Shown: positions 43,769 through 52,465 of the stretch, piece after piece
Layout of the letters: the number at the start of each line of letters is the position of its first letter
Position numbering within the stretch: the first letter of the stretch is position 1
Source: Micromonospora sp. LH3U1
Lineage (GTDB): Bacteria; Actinomycetota; Actinomycetes; Mycobacteriales; Micromonosporaceae
Direction of reading: 5' to 3'
NCBI RefSeq assembly: GCF_028475105.1
Contig: NZ_CP116936.1
Coordinates: forward strand, 4,525,501-4,589,500
DNA: 64,000 nt
Notes under the pieces: model-generated
Told to the model about the DNA's origin: nothing
Databases searched by the model: none
Seen by the model: only the letters and a program-made list of their open reading frames with translations
Translations under genes and position numbers: made by a program

Positions 43769-44443
43769 CTAGAGGGAGCGGGTTTCCTCAAGGATGACCC
43801 GGCCGCCGACCTCGACGGTGTCGTTCGGACCTGGTCGAGTCAGGATCTGCGATCCCTTGCCCTGCATGATGTCCAGCGCCCGGTGCAGCTCGGCGGTGAG
43901 CACGATCGCGGACGCTCCGGTGGCTTCATCCTCGACGATGGCGTCGCCCCGGCGGGGAAATCCCCTGGTACGCACACGACCAGCGGCCCGGTCTTGCCAC
44001 GCCCACGCGTACAGCCACCCGTCACCTGGCGGCGGACACGGCAGCGCGTCGACCTCCTCGGCTGAGGCGTACTGCTGCATGCGCCTGTCGGGCGCCCACT
44101 GCGCGCGACCCCTGATCCAGGTGAACTCGCCGTCCTGCCAGGTTGGCACCGAGCCCGCCGGCGGGTGTAGGAGTTCCGGCCGGGCTCGGAGCCGACTCAG
44201 CAACCAGGACGTGCCCACCAGGGGATGCCCGGCAAACGGCAGCCGCACGCTCGGCGTGTAGATATCGACGACCCCTGTGCCGGCATCATCGACGAAGACG
44301 GTCTCGCTGAAGCCCAGCCGCGCGGCCACGGCTTGGCGGTCCTGCCCAGCGGCCACGGCATGGCCGTCAAGAACAACGCCGAGCTGGTTTCCGTACTTAC
44401 CGCCGGGACCACAGAACACGCGAAGTACATGGAGATCTGTCAC
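43769..44443 (-). CDS. PhzF-family isomerase-like protein
   Basis: A 224-aa protein, shorter than the usual 260-300 of PhzF. The N-terminal half shows the marks: FCGPGGKYGNQLGVVLDG, catalytic-Glu segment LGFSETVFVDD, and RLPFAGHPLVGTSWLL. PhzF-type enzymes isomerise dihydro-hydroxyanthranilate in phenazine synthesis, but most members have other or unknown roles. The second half is compact and the C-terminal GxxxGR signature is weak, so it may be a diverged member. A GTG start at 44443 is assigned. No phenazine genes are nearby. Confidence 0.78.
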   Translation of the reverse strand: MTDLHVLRVFCGPGGKYGNQLGVVLDGHAVAAGQDRQAVAARLGFSETVFVDDAGTGVVDIYTPSVRLPFAGHPLVGTSWLLSRLRARPELLHPPAGSVPTWQDGEFTWIRGRAQWAPDRRMQQYASAEEVDALPCPPPGDGWLYAWAWQDRAAGRVRTRGFPRRGDAIVEDEATGASAIVLTAELHRALDIMQGKGSQILTRPGPNDTVEVGGRVILEETRSL

Positions 44444-44662
44444 AAGCGATGCTATCCACAGCAGGCTTGCTGAGCGGACACCGGCACCGTCCGCTCAGCG
44501 GCAGAAGCGCACGGTCAGCGGCTACCGCAGAACCCGTCGGGCGGGTCGGGGCGAGGCGAGGCGCGCGGGAGGCGCGGAAGGGTGGCTGACCGCAAATCAC
44601 GTCTAACTCCACAATCCGTCCCTTAGGTTACTGCGGAAAGGCTGTCGAGACCGGGGGGCGAC

Positions 44663-46510
44663 GTGGAGAGCTATCCGCCGATCGAGGATCACGGGCTCAT
44701 CGGCGACCTACAGACCGCAGCGCTGGTGACCTGCGACGGGACGATCGACTGGTTCTGCGCGCCGCGCTTCGACTCGCCGAGCATTTTCGCCGCCCTGCTG
44801 GACCGCGAGCGGGGCGGCTACTTTCGCATCGCTCCGCATGACGTTCGGTACGTCACCAAGCAGCTCTACCTGCCCGGCACTCCGATTTTGATCACTCGGT
44901 TCATCAGCGCGGACGGCGTCGCAGAGGTGATGGACTTCATGCCGGTCACCGGCGATCGGGTCACTGACTCGCACCGCCTGGTCCGCGTGGTCAACATGGT
45001 CCGGGGGACCATGCGGTTCCGGGTGGAGTGCCGGCCCCGGTTCGACTACGCCCGGGAGAAGCACACGCTGGAGCGCCACCGCAACGGGTACGTCTTCCGC
45101 AGCCGGTCGGCGTCACTCACCTTCAACCCGGTCGGCCCGGTTCGACAGTTTACGACGCAAGACGGCGACATCCAGCTGGAGGACGACGACCTGGTCGCCT
45201 ACGGCACTCTGAATGAGGGCGACACCGGCGGGGTGGTCCTGGAGACGGCCGGCACGGAGCCGCGGATCATCCCGCCGGAAGAGGTCCAGGGCATGTTCGA
45301 GTGGACCCGCGACTACTGGCGGCGCTGGCTCGATCGCTCCCGCTACACCGGGCGGTGGCGGGAGATGGTCGAGCGCTCGGCCATCACGCTGAAGCTCATG
45401 ACGTACGCGCCGACCGGCGCGATGATCGCCGCGCCCACCACCGCTCTGCCCGAGCTGATCGGCGGCTCCCGCAACTGGGACTACCGCTACACCTGGGTAC
45501 GCGACACGTCGTTCTCGGTGCACGCGCTGCTCGGCCTCGGCTTCACCGAGGAGGTCAGCCGGTACATGAACTGGCTCGACGAACGGATCCGCGAGGCCGG
45601 CGACCACCAGAACCCGCTGAAAATCATGTACCGGGTGGACGGCTCTTCCGACCTGCACGAGGAGATCCTCGACCACCTGGAGGGCTACCGCGGCTCCCAA
45701 CCGGTGCGGATCGGCAACGGCGCCGCCGACCAGCTACAGCTCGACATCCACGGCGAGGCGCTCTTCGCCATGCACCTCGCCGACGAGCAGGGCATCCGCG
45801 TCTCGGACCAGGTGTGGAAGAGCACCGTCCGGCTCGTCGACTGGCTCTGCCACAACTGGGACCAGGCCGACGCCGGCATCTGGGAGAGCCGCCACAACCC
45901 CCGCAACTACACCTTCGGTCGGGTGATGTCCTGGGTCGCCCTGGACCGGGCCATCCGCCTGGCCACCCGCACCGGGCGCCCCGGAGACGTACCCTCCTGG
46001 GCCGATCAGCGTAACCGGATCTACAACCAGGTCATGGCCCGCGGCTACAACCGGGAACGCGGAAGCTTCGTGCAGGCGTACGACGAGAACATGCTCGACG
46101 CGGCGCTGCTCTCCATGCCGGCGTTCGGATTCGTAACGCCGAGCGACCCGCTCTGGCGCTCCACCTTGGAAGCGATCGAACGGGACCTGGTCTCCGACAG
46201 CCTGGTCCACCGGTACGACCCGGTCCACTCCCCCGACGGTCTTCCCGGGCACGAGGGCACCTTCAACATGTGCACGTTCTGGTACGTCGAGGCGCTGGCC
46301 CGCTCGGGTCGCCTGGACGACGCTCGGCTCACCTTCGAGAAGATGTTCACCTTCAGCAACCACCTCGGCCTCTACGCCGAGGAGATCGCCGCCACTGGTG
46401 AGCAGATCGGCAACTATCCTCAGGCGTTCAGCCACCTCTCCCTGATCAACTCGGCACTGGCGCTGAACGACCTGCTCGACGCCGAGGCCGACGCCCGGCG
46501 CCGCCGGTAG
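44663..46510 (+). CDS. GH15-family glycosidase (trehalase/glucoamylase-like)
   Basis: A 615-aa cytosolic enzyme with an N-terminal beta-sandwich region (IEDHGLIGDLQTAALV, CDGTIDWFCAPRFDSPS) and an (alpha/alpha)6 barrel with NWDYRYTWVRDTSFSV and a catalytic-acid segment GIWESR. The actinobacterial GH15 group of this length is commonly trehalase or glucoamylase; which sugar is cut cannot be decided here. It stands alone, with GTG at 44663 following a 219-bp gap with no gene. Its 3' end lies 100 bp from the convergent radical SAM gene of the RiPP locus, which is on the other strand. Confidence 0.88.
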   Translation: MESYPPIEDHGLIGDLQTAALVTCDGTIDWFCAPRFDSPSIFAALLDRERGGYFRIAPHDVRYVTKQLYLPGTPILITRFISADGVAEVMDFMPVTGDRVTDSHRLVRVVNMVRGTMRFRVECRPRFDYAREKHTLERHRNGYVFRSRSASLTFNPVGPVRQFTTQDGDIQLEDDDLVAYGTLNEGDTGGVVLETAGTEPRIIPPEEVQGMFEWTRDYWRRWLDRSRYTGRWREMVERSAITLKLMTYAPTGAMIAAPTTALPELIGGSRNWDYRYTWVRDTSFSVHALLGLGFTEEVSRYMNWLDERIREAGDHQNPLKIMYRVDGSSDLHEEILDHLEGYRGSQPVRIGNGAADQLQLDIHGEALFAMHLADEQGIRVSDQVWKSTVRLVDWLCHNWDQADAGIWESRHNPRNYTFGRVMSWVALDRAIRLATRTGRPGDVPSWADQRNRIYNQVMARGYNRERGSFVQAYDENMLDAALLSMPAFGFVTPSDPLWRSTLEAIERDLVSDSLVHRYDPVHSPDGLPGHEGTFNMCTFWYVEALARSGRLDDARLTFEKMFTFSNHLGLYAEEIAATGEQIGNYPQAFSHLSLINSALALNDLLDAEADARRRR

Positions 46511-46609
46511 CGCAACGTCAGCCCGAAAGGGTCCAGCGAACTGGGGTTCTGAGAGGTCTCGTCATCCTTCCCGGGTTGGCCGTCCCGCCCGCCGCGCCCA
46601 GCAGCCGGG

Positions 46610-48742
46610 TCACGGTGCTGGCTCGGTCGGGACCGGGAGCCGGTGCCGGCGGATCAGCCGCTGCCCGATGAAGGTCCGCCAGACCCGGTCGGCGACGGTC
46701 GGTTCGACGATCCAGAGCCGACGCTGCGCCTCGGCGAGGGTGAGCGGCGCGGTGAAGAGATCCAGGAACAGCCGGCTGCTGCGGTTGAGCGCGAACACCT
46801 GACCGTCGACCCGACGGAACAGATGCCGGTCCGCCGGCAGGTCGCCGGGGACGCCGTCCTGCTCATCCGACCGGATCCGCCGGTACGCGTCCCAGACCTG
46901 CTCGTCGTCGCGGTCCACGAAGGAGCCGTTGGCGAGGAACTCGGTCTGGTCGTCGGTGTCGTGCCGGACCCGGTCGTGGGCGAGTACGCCGCGCACCGCG
47001 GTGCCGTAGCGGTCGTGGTAGAAGAACGTGTGCGGGGTGTCGGTGCTGCCCAGCCACGGACGGTGGTAGTGCCCGGGGTTCAGGCCGGCCTTGGCCTCGG
47101 CAACCTCGGCCTGCACCGCCTCGGTCACCGGCTCGTCGTACCGGAGCATCCGGACGATGTCCGAGCCTTCCACCGGCCGCACGTTGGTGATGCCGAACCG
47201 CTCCGGCTCCTTGGCGATGATGGCACCCGGGGTCAGCATGAAGTCGCCGAGCCCGCCGAGGGTCCACAGGTCCGGGTTGTCGCGCAGGAAGGTGATGCTG
47301 TCCAGCGCCTCCTCGCGGGTCTCGGTGGGGAAACCGGTGAAGCCCATCATCTGCACACCAATGTTGGCCTTGGTCATTGCGGTCATGGTGCGCCGTACCT
47401 GCTCCGGCTTGGTGCCCTTGTCGATCAGGTCGAGGATGCGCTGGTTACCGGACTCGAAGCCGACCGAGATGGCCACGCAGCCGCTGCGCCGCAACAGCTC
47501 GCAGCGCTCGTCGGACCAGTACTTCTCCAACCGGATCTCGGCTCCCCAGCGGAAGTCCAGCCCTCGCTCGACGACCTGCTCGGCGAAGCGCAGGATGGTC
47601 GCGGGAGCGAGCACGTCGACCGAGAAGTAGATGAACTTGGCGAACTTCGACAACTCGGTGACGTCCGCGATCATCGTGTCCACCGTGTCCTGCCGCCACG
47701 GGCTGGTGGGGCCGTCGGTGTTCAGGCCGTAGTCGCAGAACGTGCACTTGTTCCAGTAGCAGCCTCGCGTCGGCGAATAGTAGACGAACCGCTCCGGGCT
47801 GAGGTAGAGGTCCCAGGGCAGGCCGGAGAAGTCCGGGACCGGCACCTGCGCCAGGCGCTCGTAGCGCAGGGGCAGTTGACGCTGGCGGCCGTACTTCGGG
47901 TGCAGTCGGACGTTGGGGTGCCCGGCCGGCAGGGTGCCGGCCGCCACCGCGTCCAGGATCTCCGTGTACGCGCTCTCCCCCTCCCCGACCACGATCGCGT
48001 CGAAGTCGGCCAGCACCTGGAAGACGTACTCGGGTTTGCTGGCGCACTTCCAGACGTCGGAGATCTCCGTGCCACCCGCGATGAGGAAGACGTCCGGGCA
48101 GGCCCGCCGGACGAGTCGGGCGATCCAGAGCGCGAACGGGAGCTGCCACTGGTAGGTGGCGCTGATCCCGATCACCTGGTTCCCGCCAGCGGCCAGCCGG
48201 GGGATCAGCACGTCCTCGTAGTACGGCTGGAAGGGCCGGTTGAGCCGAGCGAGCAGCGCCTCGTCGGTCAGCGCGGCCACCGAGCCGATCGAGATCATCG
48301 GCGGTGGGTGGAGCCGGAAGCCGGCGTGGAACTGCCCGGGGAACCCGACCGTGCCGAGCGCGTCCATCCAGGAGATCACGCCCTCGACGGCGTCCTGGTA
48401 GTGCCGGTAGTCGTAGAACAGGGTCGGGTCCTGCAGCACCCCGATCGACCGGCGCAGCCGCTCCGGATCGGGGTCGGGGAGGCCGAGCTGATTCGCCCGG
48501 GCCATCAGCGCGTCCGGGCCGCTGAGGTCGTCGATCGAGAGCCGGGACAACTCCCGCCGCAGCCACTCGTACGCCGACGGGGTGTACGAGTGGTGGAACG
48601 CCTCGATGTTGGCGTCGATGATCTCCGCCGGCCGGTGCCCCTGGGCCCGGGCGTACGAGTCGAGGTAGTTCAGGGAGTGGTATCCCGAGGTGGGATCGGT
48701 CAGCGGGGGGTAGATCAGTGCCGCCTTCACCGTGCCGCTCAT
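46610..48742 (-). CDS. B12-type radical SAM enzyme of the RiPP locus
   Basis: A 710-aa protein, the last gene of the precursor operon. It has an N-terminal B12-binding-like region (AALIYPPLTDPTSG, then QVIGISATYQWQLP and VFLIAGGTEISDV) without the canonical DxHxxG cobalamin-ligand motif. The radical SAM core carries its cluster motif in TRGCYWNKCTFCDYG, read as C-x4-C-x2-C rather than C-x3-C-x2-C. The C-terminal third (from about residue 480) is specific, with a winged-helix-like tail (LTLAEAQRRLW). Such B12-radical SAM proteins in RiPP loci are often C-methyltransferases or ring-forming enzymes. The ATG at 48742 has GAGGAGG 5 bases upstream. It starts 10 bp after TfuA. Confidence 0.86.
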   Translation of the reverse strand: MSGTVKAALIYPPLTDPTSGYHSLNYLDSYARAQGHRPAEIIDANIEAFHHSYTPSAYEWLRRELSRLSIDDLSGPDALMARANQLGLPDPDPERLRRSIGVLQDPTLFYDYRHYQDAVEGVISWMDALGTVGFPGQFHAGFRLHPPPMISIGSVAALTDEALLARLNRPFQPYYEDVLIPRLAAGGNQVIGISATYQWQLPFALWIARLVRRACPDVFLIAGGTEISDVWKCASKPEYVFQVLADFDAIVVGEGESAYTEILDAVAAGTLPAGHPNVRLHPKYGRQRQLPLRYERLAQVPVPDFSGLPWDLYLSPERFVYYSPTRGCYWNKCTFCDYGLNTDGPTSPWRQDTVDTMIADVTELSKFAKFIYFSVDVLAPATILRFAEQVVERGLDFRWGAEIRLEKYWSDERCELLRRSGCVAISVGFESGNQRILDLIDKGTKPEQVRRTMTAMTKANIGVQMMGFTGFPTETREEALDSITFLRDNPDLWTLGGLGDFMLTPGAIIAKEPERFGITNVRPVEGSDIVRMLRYDEPVTEAVQAEVAEAKAGLNPGHYHRPWLGSTDTPHTFFYHDRYGTAVRGVLAHDRVRHDTDDQTEFLANGSFVDRDDEQVWDAYRRIRSDEQDGVPGDLPADRHLFRRVDGQVFALNRSSRLFLDLFTAPLTLAEAQRRLWIVEPTVADRVWRTFIGQRLIRRHRLPVPTEPAP

Positions 48743-48752
48743 CGACTCCTCC

Positions 48753-50150
48753 TCAGCCGACCCGGGCCGCTGAACCGGCCAGGGTGTCCTCCTGCGCGCG
48801 CTCGGCCACCGCCGGCAGTCGCGGGGAGCCGAACGCCTTGATGTACGCCACCAACGGTTCGGCGGCGTACCGGAACGCCGCCAGGTCGACGAAGCCCCGG
48901 TCCCACGCCGCCGCTTCCAGCCCGTCGGCGGCACAGCCCCACAGCCGCGCGAAGCACTGGTCGACGACCTCGGTGCGGAAGTGCAGCCGACCACCCGGGC
49001 GGCGGAGCCCCGTCGTACGCGGGACGAGCGTCTCGTTCAGCGACGCCGCAGTCGCCGCGACCTGCCGCGCCGCGGCGAGCAACGCGGGGGTACGCAGCGG
49101 CGCAGCGACCATCCACAGCGCCAGGCTGCGGTACGGCGTGGTGCCGAACGCCCGCACCAACATCCGCAGCACCGCCTCGCGATCGTCGAGGCCCCGTTCC
49201 TGGTCGGTCAACCAGTCCCACCCGCTCGGCAGGGCACCGGTCAGCCCTCGCAGGCGGGCCACCTCGCGGGCGCGTTCCTCGACCATCGGGTCGGCGATGT
49301 CGACCTCGGCCAGTCCGGCCAGCACCCCCCGCCGGTGCCAGGCCGGCGCCTCGGGGTGCAGCAGCATCAGTACCGCGGCGGCTTCCCGGTCGCTGGCCCA
49401 GTGCCCGCCGACCGACTCCCCGGCGAACCGCGATCGCCAGCTGTCGAGGAAGCGGGTGTGCAGGTTGTCGATCGGCTGGTCGCCGGCGTGCGCCGGGCAC
49501 AGCTCGGGCGCGTTGTCCGCCGCCATCGACAGCAGCAGCCGTGCGTCGGCGCCCTTGGTGTCGCTGGGGTCCCGCCGGTGCCAGGTCAAGAACCGGTCCA
49601 CCACGGCCGCCGCCTCGGGTGGCGCGGTGCGCTCCAGCGCGCGGTACGACCGCCGGCGGAAGGGCAGTTCCCGGCCGATGTCCAGCAGCAGCACGGCCTC
49701 GGCGTCGCTGAGCACGCCGTCCGCGACGGCGCGGAGCAGCGCGACCCGGATGTTCACCAGCGGGTCGCTCAACGCGCGGTGGCCTTCCTCGGCGGGCCCG
49801 TGCACGACCGCCACCTCGTCGTCGCCCGTGACGACGCCGTCGCGGTAGAGCTGGAACACCTCGCCCACGCCACGCATGCCGAACGGCCACAACTCGGCGG
49901 CGCGCAGTGCGCCCATGCTGGCGGCGCCGGCCACGGTCACTCCACGGTCGAGCAGGTAGAGGATCTCCCGGTGGCGGACCGGCGGGTGTTGCAGAAAGAA
50001 CCCGTCGATGACGAGGACCCGGTCGCCGGGTGCGACGTCCAGGCGGAGCAGGTCGCCGTGCGCGACGGGCGGCAGCACCACCGCGTCGGGCAGCAGCCGA
50101 CCGACCTCGTCGGCCGGCAGGCTCGGACCGATGTACACGACGTCAGTCAC
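48753..50150 (-). CDS. TfuA-domain protein, partner of the YcaO
   Basis: A 465-aa protein. Residues about 1-130 match the TfuA core (VVYIGPSLPADEV, VLVIDGFFLQHPPVRHREIL, GAASMGALRAAEL). The remainder is a helical C-terminal region of about 330 residues without known similarity. TfuA proteins act with stand-alone YcaO enzymes to install backbone thioamides, for example in thioviridamide-type RiPPs and in methyl-coenzyme M reductase. Its GTG overlaps the YcaO stop (GTGACTGA at 50150-50143), so translation is coupled. GGGAG lies 7 bases upstream. Confidence 0.88.
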   Translation of the reverse strand: MTDVVYIGPSLPADEVGRLLPDAVVLPPVAHGDLLRLDVAPGDRVLVIDGFFLQHPPVRHREILYLLDRGVTVAGAASMGALRAAELWPFGMRGVGEVFQLYRDGVVTGDDEVAVVHGPAEEGHRALSDPLVNIRVALLRAVADGVLSDAEAVLLLDIGRELPFRRRSYRALERTAPPEAAAVVDRFLTWHRRDPSDTKGADARLLLSMAADNAPELCPAHAGDQPIDNLHTRFLDSWRSRFAGESVGGHWASDREAAAVLMLLHPEAPAWHRRGVLAGLAEVDIADPMVEERAREVARLRGLTGALPSGWDWLTDQERGLDDREAVLRMLVRAFGTTPYRSLALWMVAAPLRTPALLAAARQVAATAASLNETLVPRTTGLRRPGGRLHFRTEVVDQCFARLWGCAADGLEAAAWDRGFVDLAAFRYAAEPLVAYIKAFGSPRLPAVAERAQEDTLAGSAARVG

Positions 50151-51309
50151 GGGGCACTCCCGGTCGGACACTCAGGGCCCGCTCGTCGAACATCCGCAGG
50201 CCGGGGGCGAACACCTTGCTCACCGGAATGCCAATGTCGTCGTGCGTCAGGTCGACGCTGAACGGCTCGACGCCGGTGATCCGCTGCACCCGCGACGCCA
50301 GTTCGCGCAGCACCTGGGTCACGTCCCCCGCGGGCGGGGAATCCCGGCGGACCGGCCTGACGGGCCGGTCGACGGTGGGCGGCGGCACCGGCGGTGCGCC
50401 GATGTCGTGGTACGCGGTGGCGTCGATGTCGTCCCGCGCCCCGGAGACCATGACCAGCCGCGACTGCGCCGCCTCCGACATGGCCCGACCGACGGCGATC
50501 TCCGGATCCACGTGGCAGCCGAAGCCGCCGAAGGTGACCGGCAGGTCCTGGGACCAGATCGAGGCGGCGTAGCAGGGTATGCCGACCGCATTGGTGATGT
50601 CGCAGACCTCCACCCAGCAGCCGGCCCGCACCAGCGCCTCGTGCACGGTGCGGGTCATCGCGTTGGTGGCGGTGCCCGGGTCGGCGTAGATGCGGTCGGC
50701 CAACGGGGAGGTGCAGTACGGGGCGATGCAGTCGCGTTCGACGACCTCCAGCAGGGCGTGCAGGCTGGCCTCGGCGAAGGTGTTCCCGGTGGCCAGCCCG
50801 TTGCTGCTGGGGGTGAACAGGGCGCGGTCCCAGCCACGCCGGACGGTGAAGTCGAGTTCGATGGTGGCGCGGGGCACCAGGCAACCCGCACCGGTCACCA
50901 GCCCACGGCCGGCCACCCAGTCGAGCTCGACGGCAGGGGTCAGGGGCGACCGTTCCGCCAGGTGCAGCCACCGGACGTCGTACGGCAAATCGAGCGCCTC
51001 GGCCGGGGACCGGACGACGGTCCCCGGCCGGAGGTTCTCGGCATGCCAGGACTCGATGCTCTCCATTACCGCGCTGACCCGGGCCTGCGTCGCCGTGGCG
51101 CCGGTGCCGACGCTCACCGCCATGGTGGCTCCGACCGGCCGGTAGGCGACGTGCACCGGTAGGCCGATCTCGTCGAGCCGGGTGATGTCGGCGACGCGGG
51201 TGATCCGGAACCGGTCGAGCATTCCGCCGATCCGTTCCCAGGTCTGCTCCACGGTGGCCGTCCGGTAGGTGCCGGATCGGAACGCGATGGTTTCGGTCGT
51301 GTCAGTCAT
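50143..51309 (-). CDS. Stand-alone YcaO enzyme (TfuA-partnered)
   Basis: A 388-aa YcaO enzyme with ATP/Mg-binding signatures in order: SAVMESIESWHAE, FAEASLHALLEVVERD and AVGRAMSEAAQSRL, all intact. It lacks an E1-like domain and the PxPxP tail of azoline cyclodehydratases (it ends SVRPGVPRD), fitting TfuA-type YcaOs that phosphorylate the peptide backbone and allow sulfur insertion to give a thioamide. It lies 28 bp after precursor 2 and is coupled to TfuA. GGGAG precedes the ATG at 51309. The substrate is probably one of the two precursors. Confidence 0.9.
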   Translation of the reverse strand: MTDTTETIAFRSGTYRTATVEQTWERIGGMLDRFRITRVADITRLDEIGLPVHVAYRPVGATMAVSVGTGATATQARVSAVMESIESWHAENLRPGTVVRSPAEALDLPYDVRWLHLAERSPLTPAVELDWVAGRGLVTGAGCLVPRATIELDFTVRRGWDRALFTPSSNGLATGNTFAEASLHALLEVVERDCIAPYCTSPLADRIYADPGTATNAMTRTVHEALVRAGCWVEVCDITNAVGIPCYAASIWSQDLPVTFGGFGCHVDPEIAVGRAMSEAAQSRLVMVSGARDDIDATAYHDIGAPPVPPPTVDRPVRPVRRDSPPAGDVTQVLRELASRVQRITGVEPFSVDLTHDDIGIPVSKVFAPGLRMFDERALSVRPGVPRD

Positions 51310-51337
51310 CGAGGCTCCCGGCGGGGGGGTGGGAAAC

Positions 51338-51712
51338 TCAGAGGATGAGGACGGCGATGATGTTGACGTTGTTGTCGGCCACCGGGGCCACGCCACCGGC
51401 GACCGTCTCCAACTCGGCCTCGGTCAGCTCGTTGAGGTCGACCAGCGGCACCTCGGGCACGTGCAGCACGTGCAGGCCGGGCGTGCCGGCCCAGTCGGCG
51501 ACGATCTGGTCCTTGGTGTAGAGCGTGGCGGGCTGGGCGCGGTCGACCTCGACCGTGGCGCCGGCTGCGACCGGCAGGCCGGCCGCCGTCGCGTAGGCGG
51601 TCGGGTCGGCGAGGAGGCGCTGCAGTTCCTCGTCGCTGCGCCACACTGCGGTGACCAGTTCCGAATACTTGGTCACGAACCTCGCGCCATATTCCTGTTC
51701 GTCGTTGCTCAT
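51338..51712 (-). CDS. NHLP-family RiPP precursor 2 (hydrophobic core after Gly-Gly)
   Basis: A 124-aa precursor. The long leader resembles the nitrile-hydratase alpha chain leader (FVTKYSELVTAVWRSDEEL, LLADPTAYATAAGL), followed by a double-Gly cleavage region LVDLNELTEAELETVAGG (Gly106-Gly107). The core after it, VAPVADNNVNIIAVLIL (108-124), is aliphatic with two Asn, and has no Cys, Ser or Thr. It therefore cannot be an azoline substrate; thioamidation or radical SAM chemistry is more likely. The C39 exporter of the neighbouring operon is the likely cutter after GG. AGGAAAGGA precedes the ATG at 51712. No enzyme metal-binding motif is retained. Confidence 0.85.
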   Translation of the reverse strand: MSNDEQEYGARFVTKYSELVTAVWRSDEELQRLLADPTAYATAAGLPVAAGATVEVDRAQPATLYTKDQIVADWAGTPGLHVLHVPEVPLVDLNELTEAELETVAGGVAPVADNNVNIIAVLIL

Positions 51713-51860
51713 CGTTCGGTCCTTTCCTCGGGATCGCTGCGAGACGGGCGGCTAATCGCTGTGGCGAGAACGCTAGGAAGATCGAGGTTCGACAATCAAG
51801 GATTTCGTCTGACTGCCATCAGAATCTGCCGCGCCGGCCGGCGGGCGGCAGACATCGGTG

Positions 51861-52223
51861 TCAGGTGCAGCAGCACGGGCAGCAGCAGGCACAGCTGGAG
51901 TCCAGGCCGGCCACGACGCTGTCCAGCTCGTCCTCGGCCAGCTCCGCCTGGGCCACGGGCAGCAGCGACGGCACGAAGAGCACGAAGGTGCCGGTGGTCG
52001 CCGCCAGCTGCCACGACTCAATCTGCACCTCGAGGTCCGGATCGGCGTCGGCGACGTCCCGGACCACCCGGACCTGCACATCCTCAGACAGTTGAAGCCC
52101 GTAGCCGGCAAGGAACCCCCGCGGGTCCCGGTCGAGCGTCTGCTCCTTGACCGGGTCGGCCCAGACGTCGGCGACCAGCCGGCTGTACGCGGCCACGAAG
52201 ACCGCTCGATCGACAGGTGTCAC
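51861..52223 (-). CDS. NHLP-family RiPP precursor 1 with Cys-rich core
   Basis: A 120-aa precursor, the first gene of the operon. The NHLP-type leader (FVAAYSRLVADVWADPV, DRDPRGFLAGYGLQL) aligns with precursor 2 over most of its length and ends AELAEDELDSVVAG (Val-Ala-Gly106). The core is LDSSCACCCPCCCT (residues 107-120), with seven Cys, two Ser and one Thr, a natural azole substrate for the fused cyclodehydratase and SagB dehydrogenase 8 kb away. The GTG at 52223 has AAGGGAG 7 bases upstream; an in-frame start at 52262 is less good. The first gene of the operon is 38 bp from nothing else on this strand; its promoter is at 52437-52465. Confidence 0.86.
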   Translation of the reverse strand: MTPVDRAVFVAAYSRLVADVWADPVKEQTLDRDPRGFLAGYGLQLSEDVQVRVVRDVADADPDLEVQIESWQLAATTGTFVLFVPSLLPVAQAELAEDELDSVVAGLDSSCACCCPCCCT

Positions 52224-52436
52224 ACCCTGCTCCCTTCGATGGTCGGCCGCCGGCGGTGACACCAGGGCGGCGACAGGCAGCGCGGGAGGTTCCGGGCCGC
52301 CGGTTTCGCTTCATCGTGGGCCACCGGCGGATCCGGTCCGCGCAACGAGCGGGAATTTCATCGAATGTGGCCGCGAAAAGGTCGCGCTGCGGCGAAAGCC
52401 GGGTAATTGGGAATCAGCGGCTTACGGCGGATTGCG

Positions 52437-52465
52437 ATTCTAATGATTGTCACCACTGTGGACAA
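52437..52465 (-). promoter_or_regulatory. Promoter of the precursor operon with a MerR-type dyad
   Basis: On the minus strand, TTGTCC (52465-52460) and TAGAAT (52442-52437) are spaced 17 bp, a good promoter for the operon starting at 52223 (leader about 210 nt). The same DNA holds a 19-bp imperfect dyad, TTGTCACCACTGTGGACAA (52447-52465), over the -35 and spacer. A MerR-family gene starts at 52589, so the dyad is its likely operator. The surrounding DNA is unusually AT-rich. Confidence 0.6.

Noticed and set aside
46643..48841. 732-codon open frame on the + strand opposite the radical SAM gene
   Set aside because: Antisense shadow of a real gene in GC-rich DNA; no family similarity, low-complexity translation.
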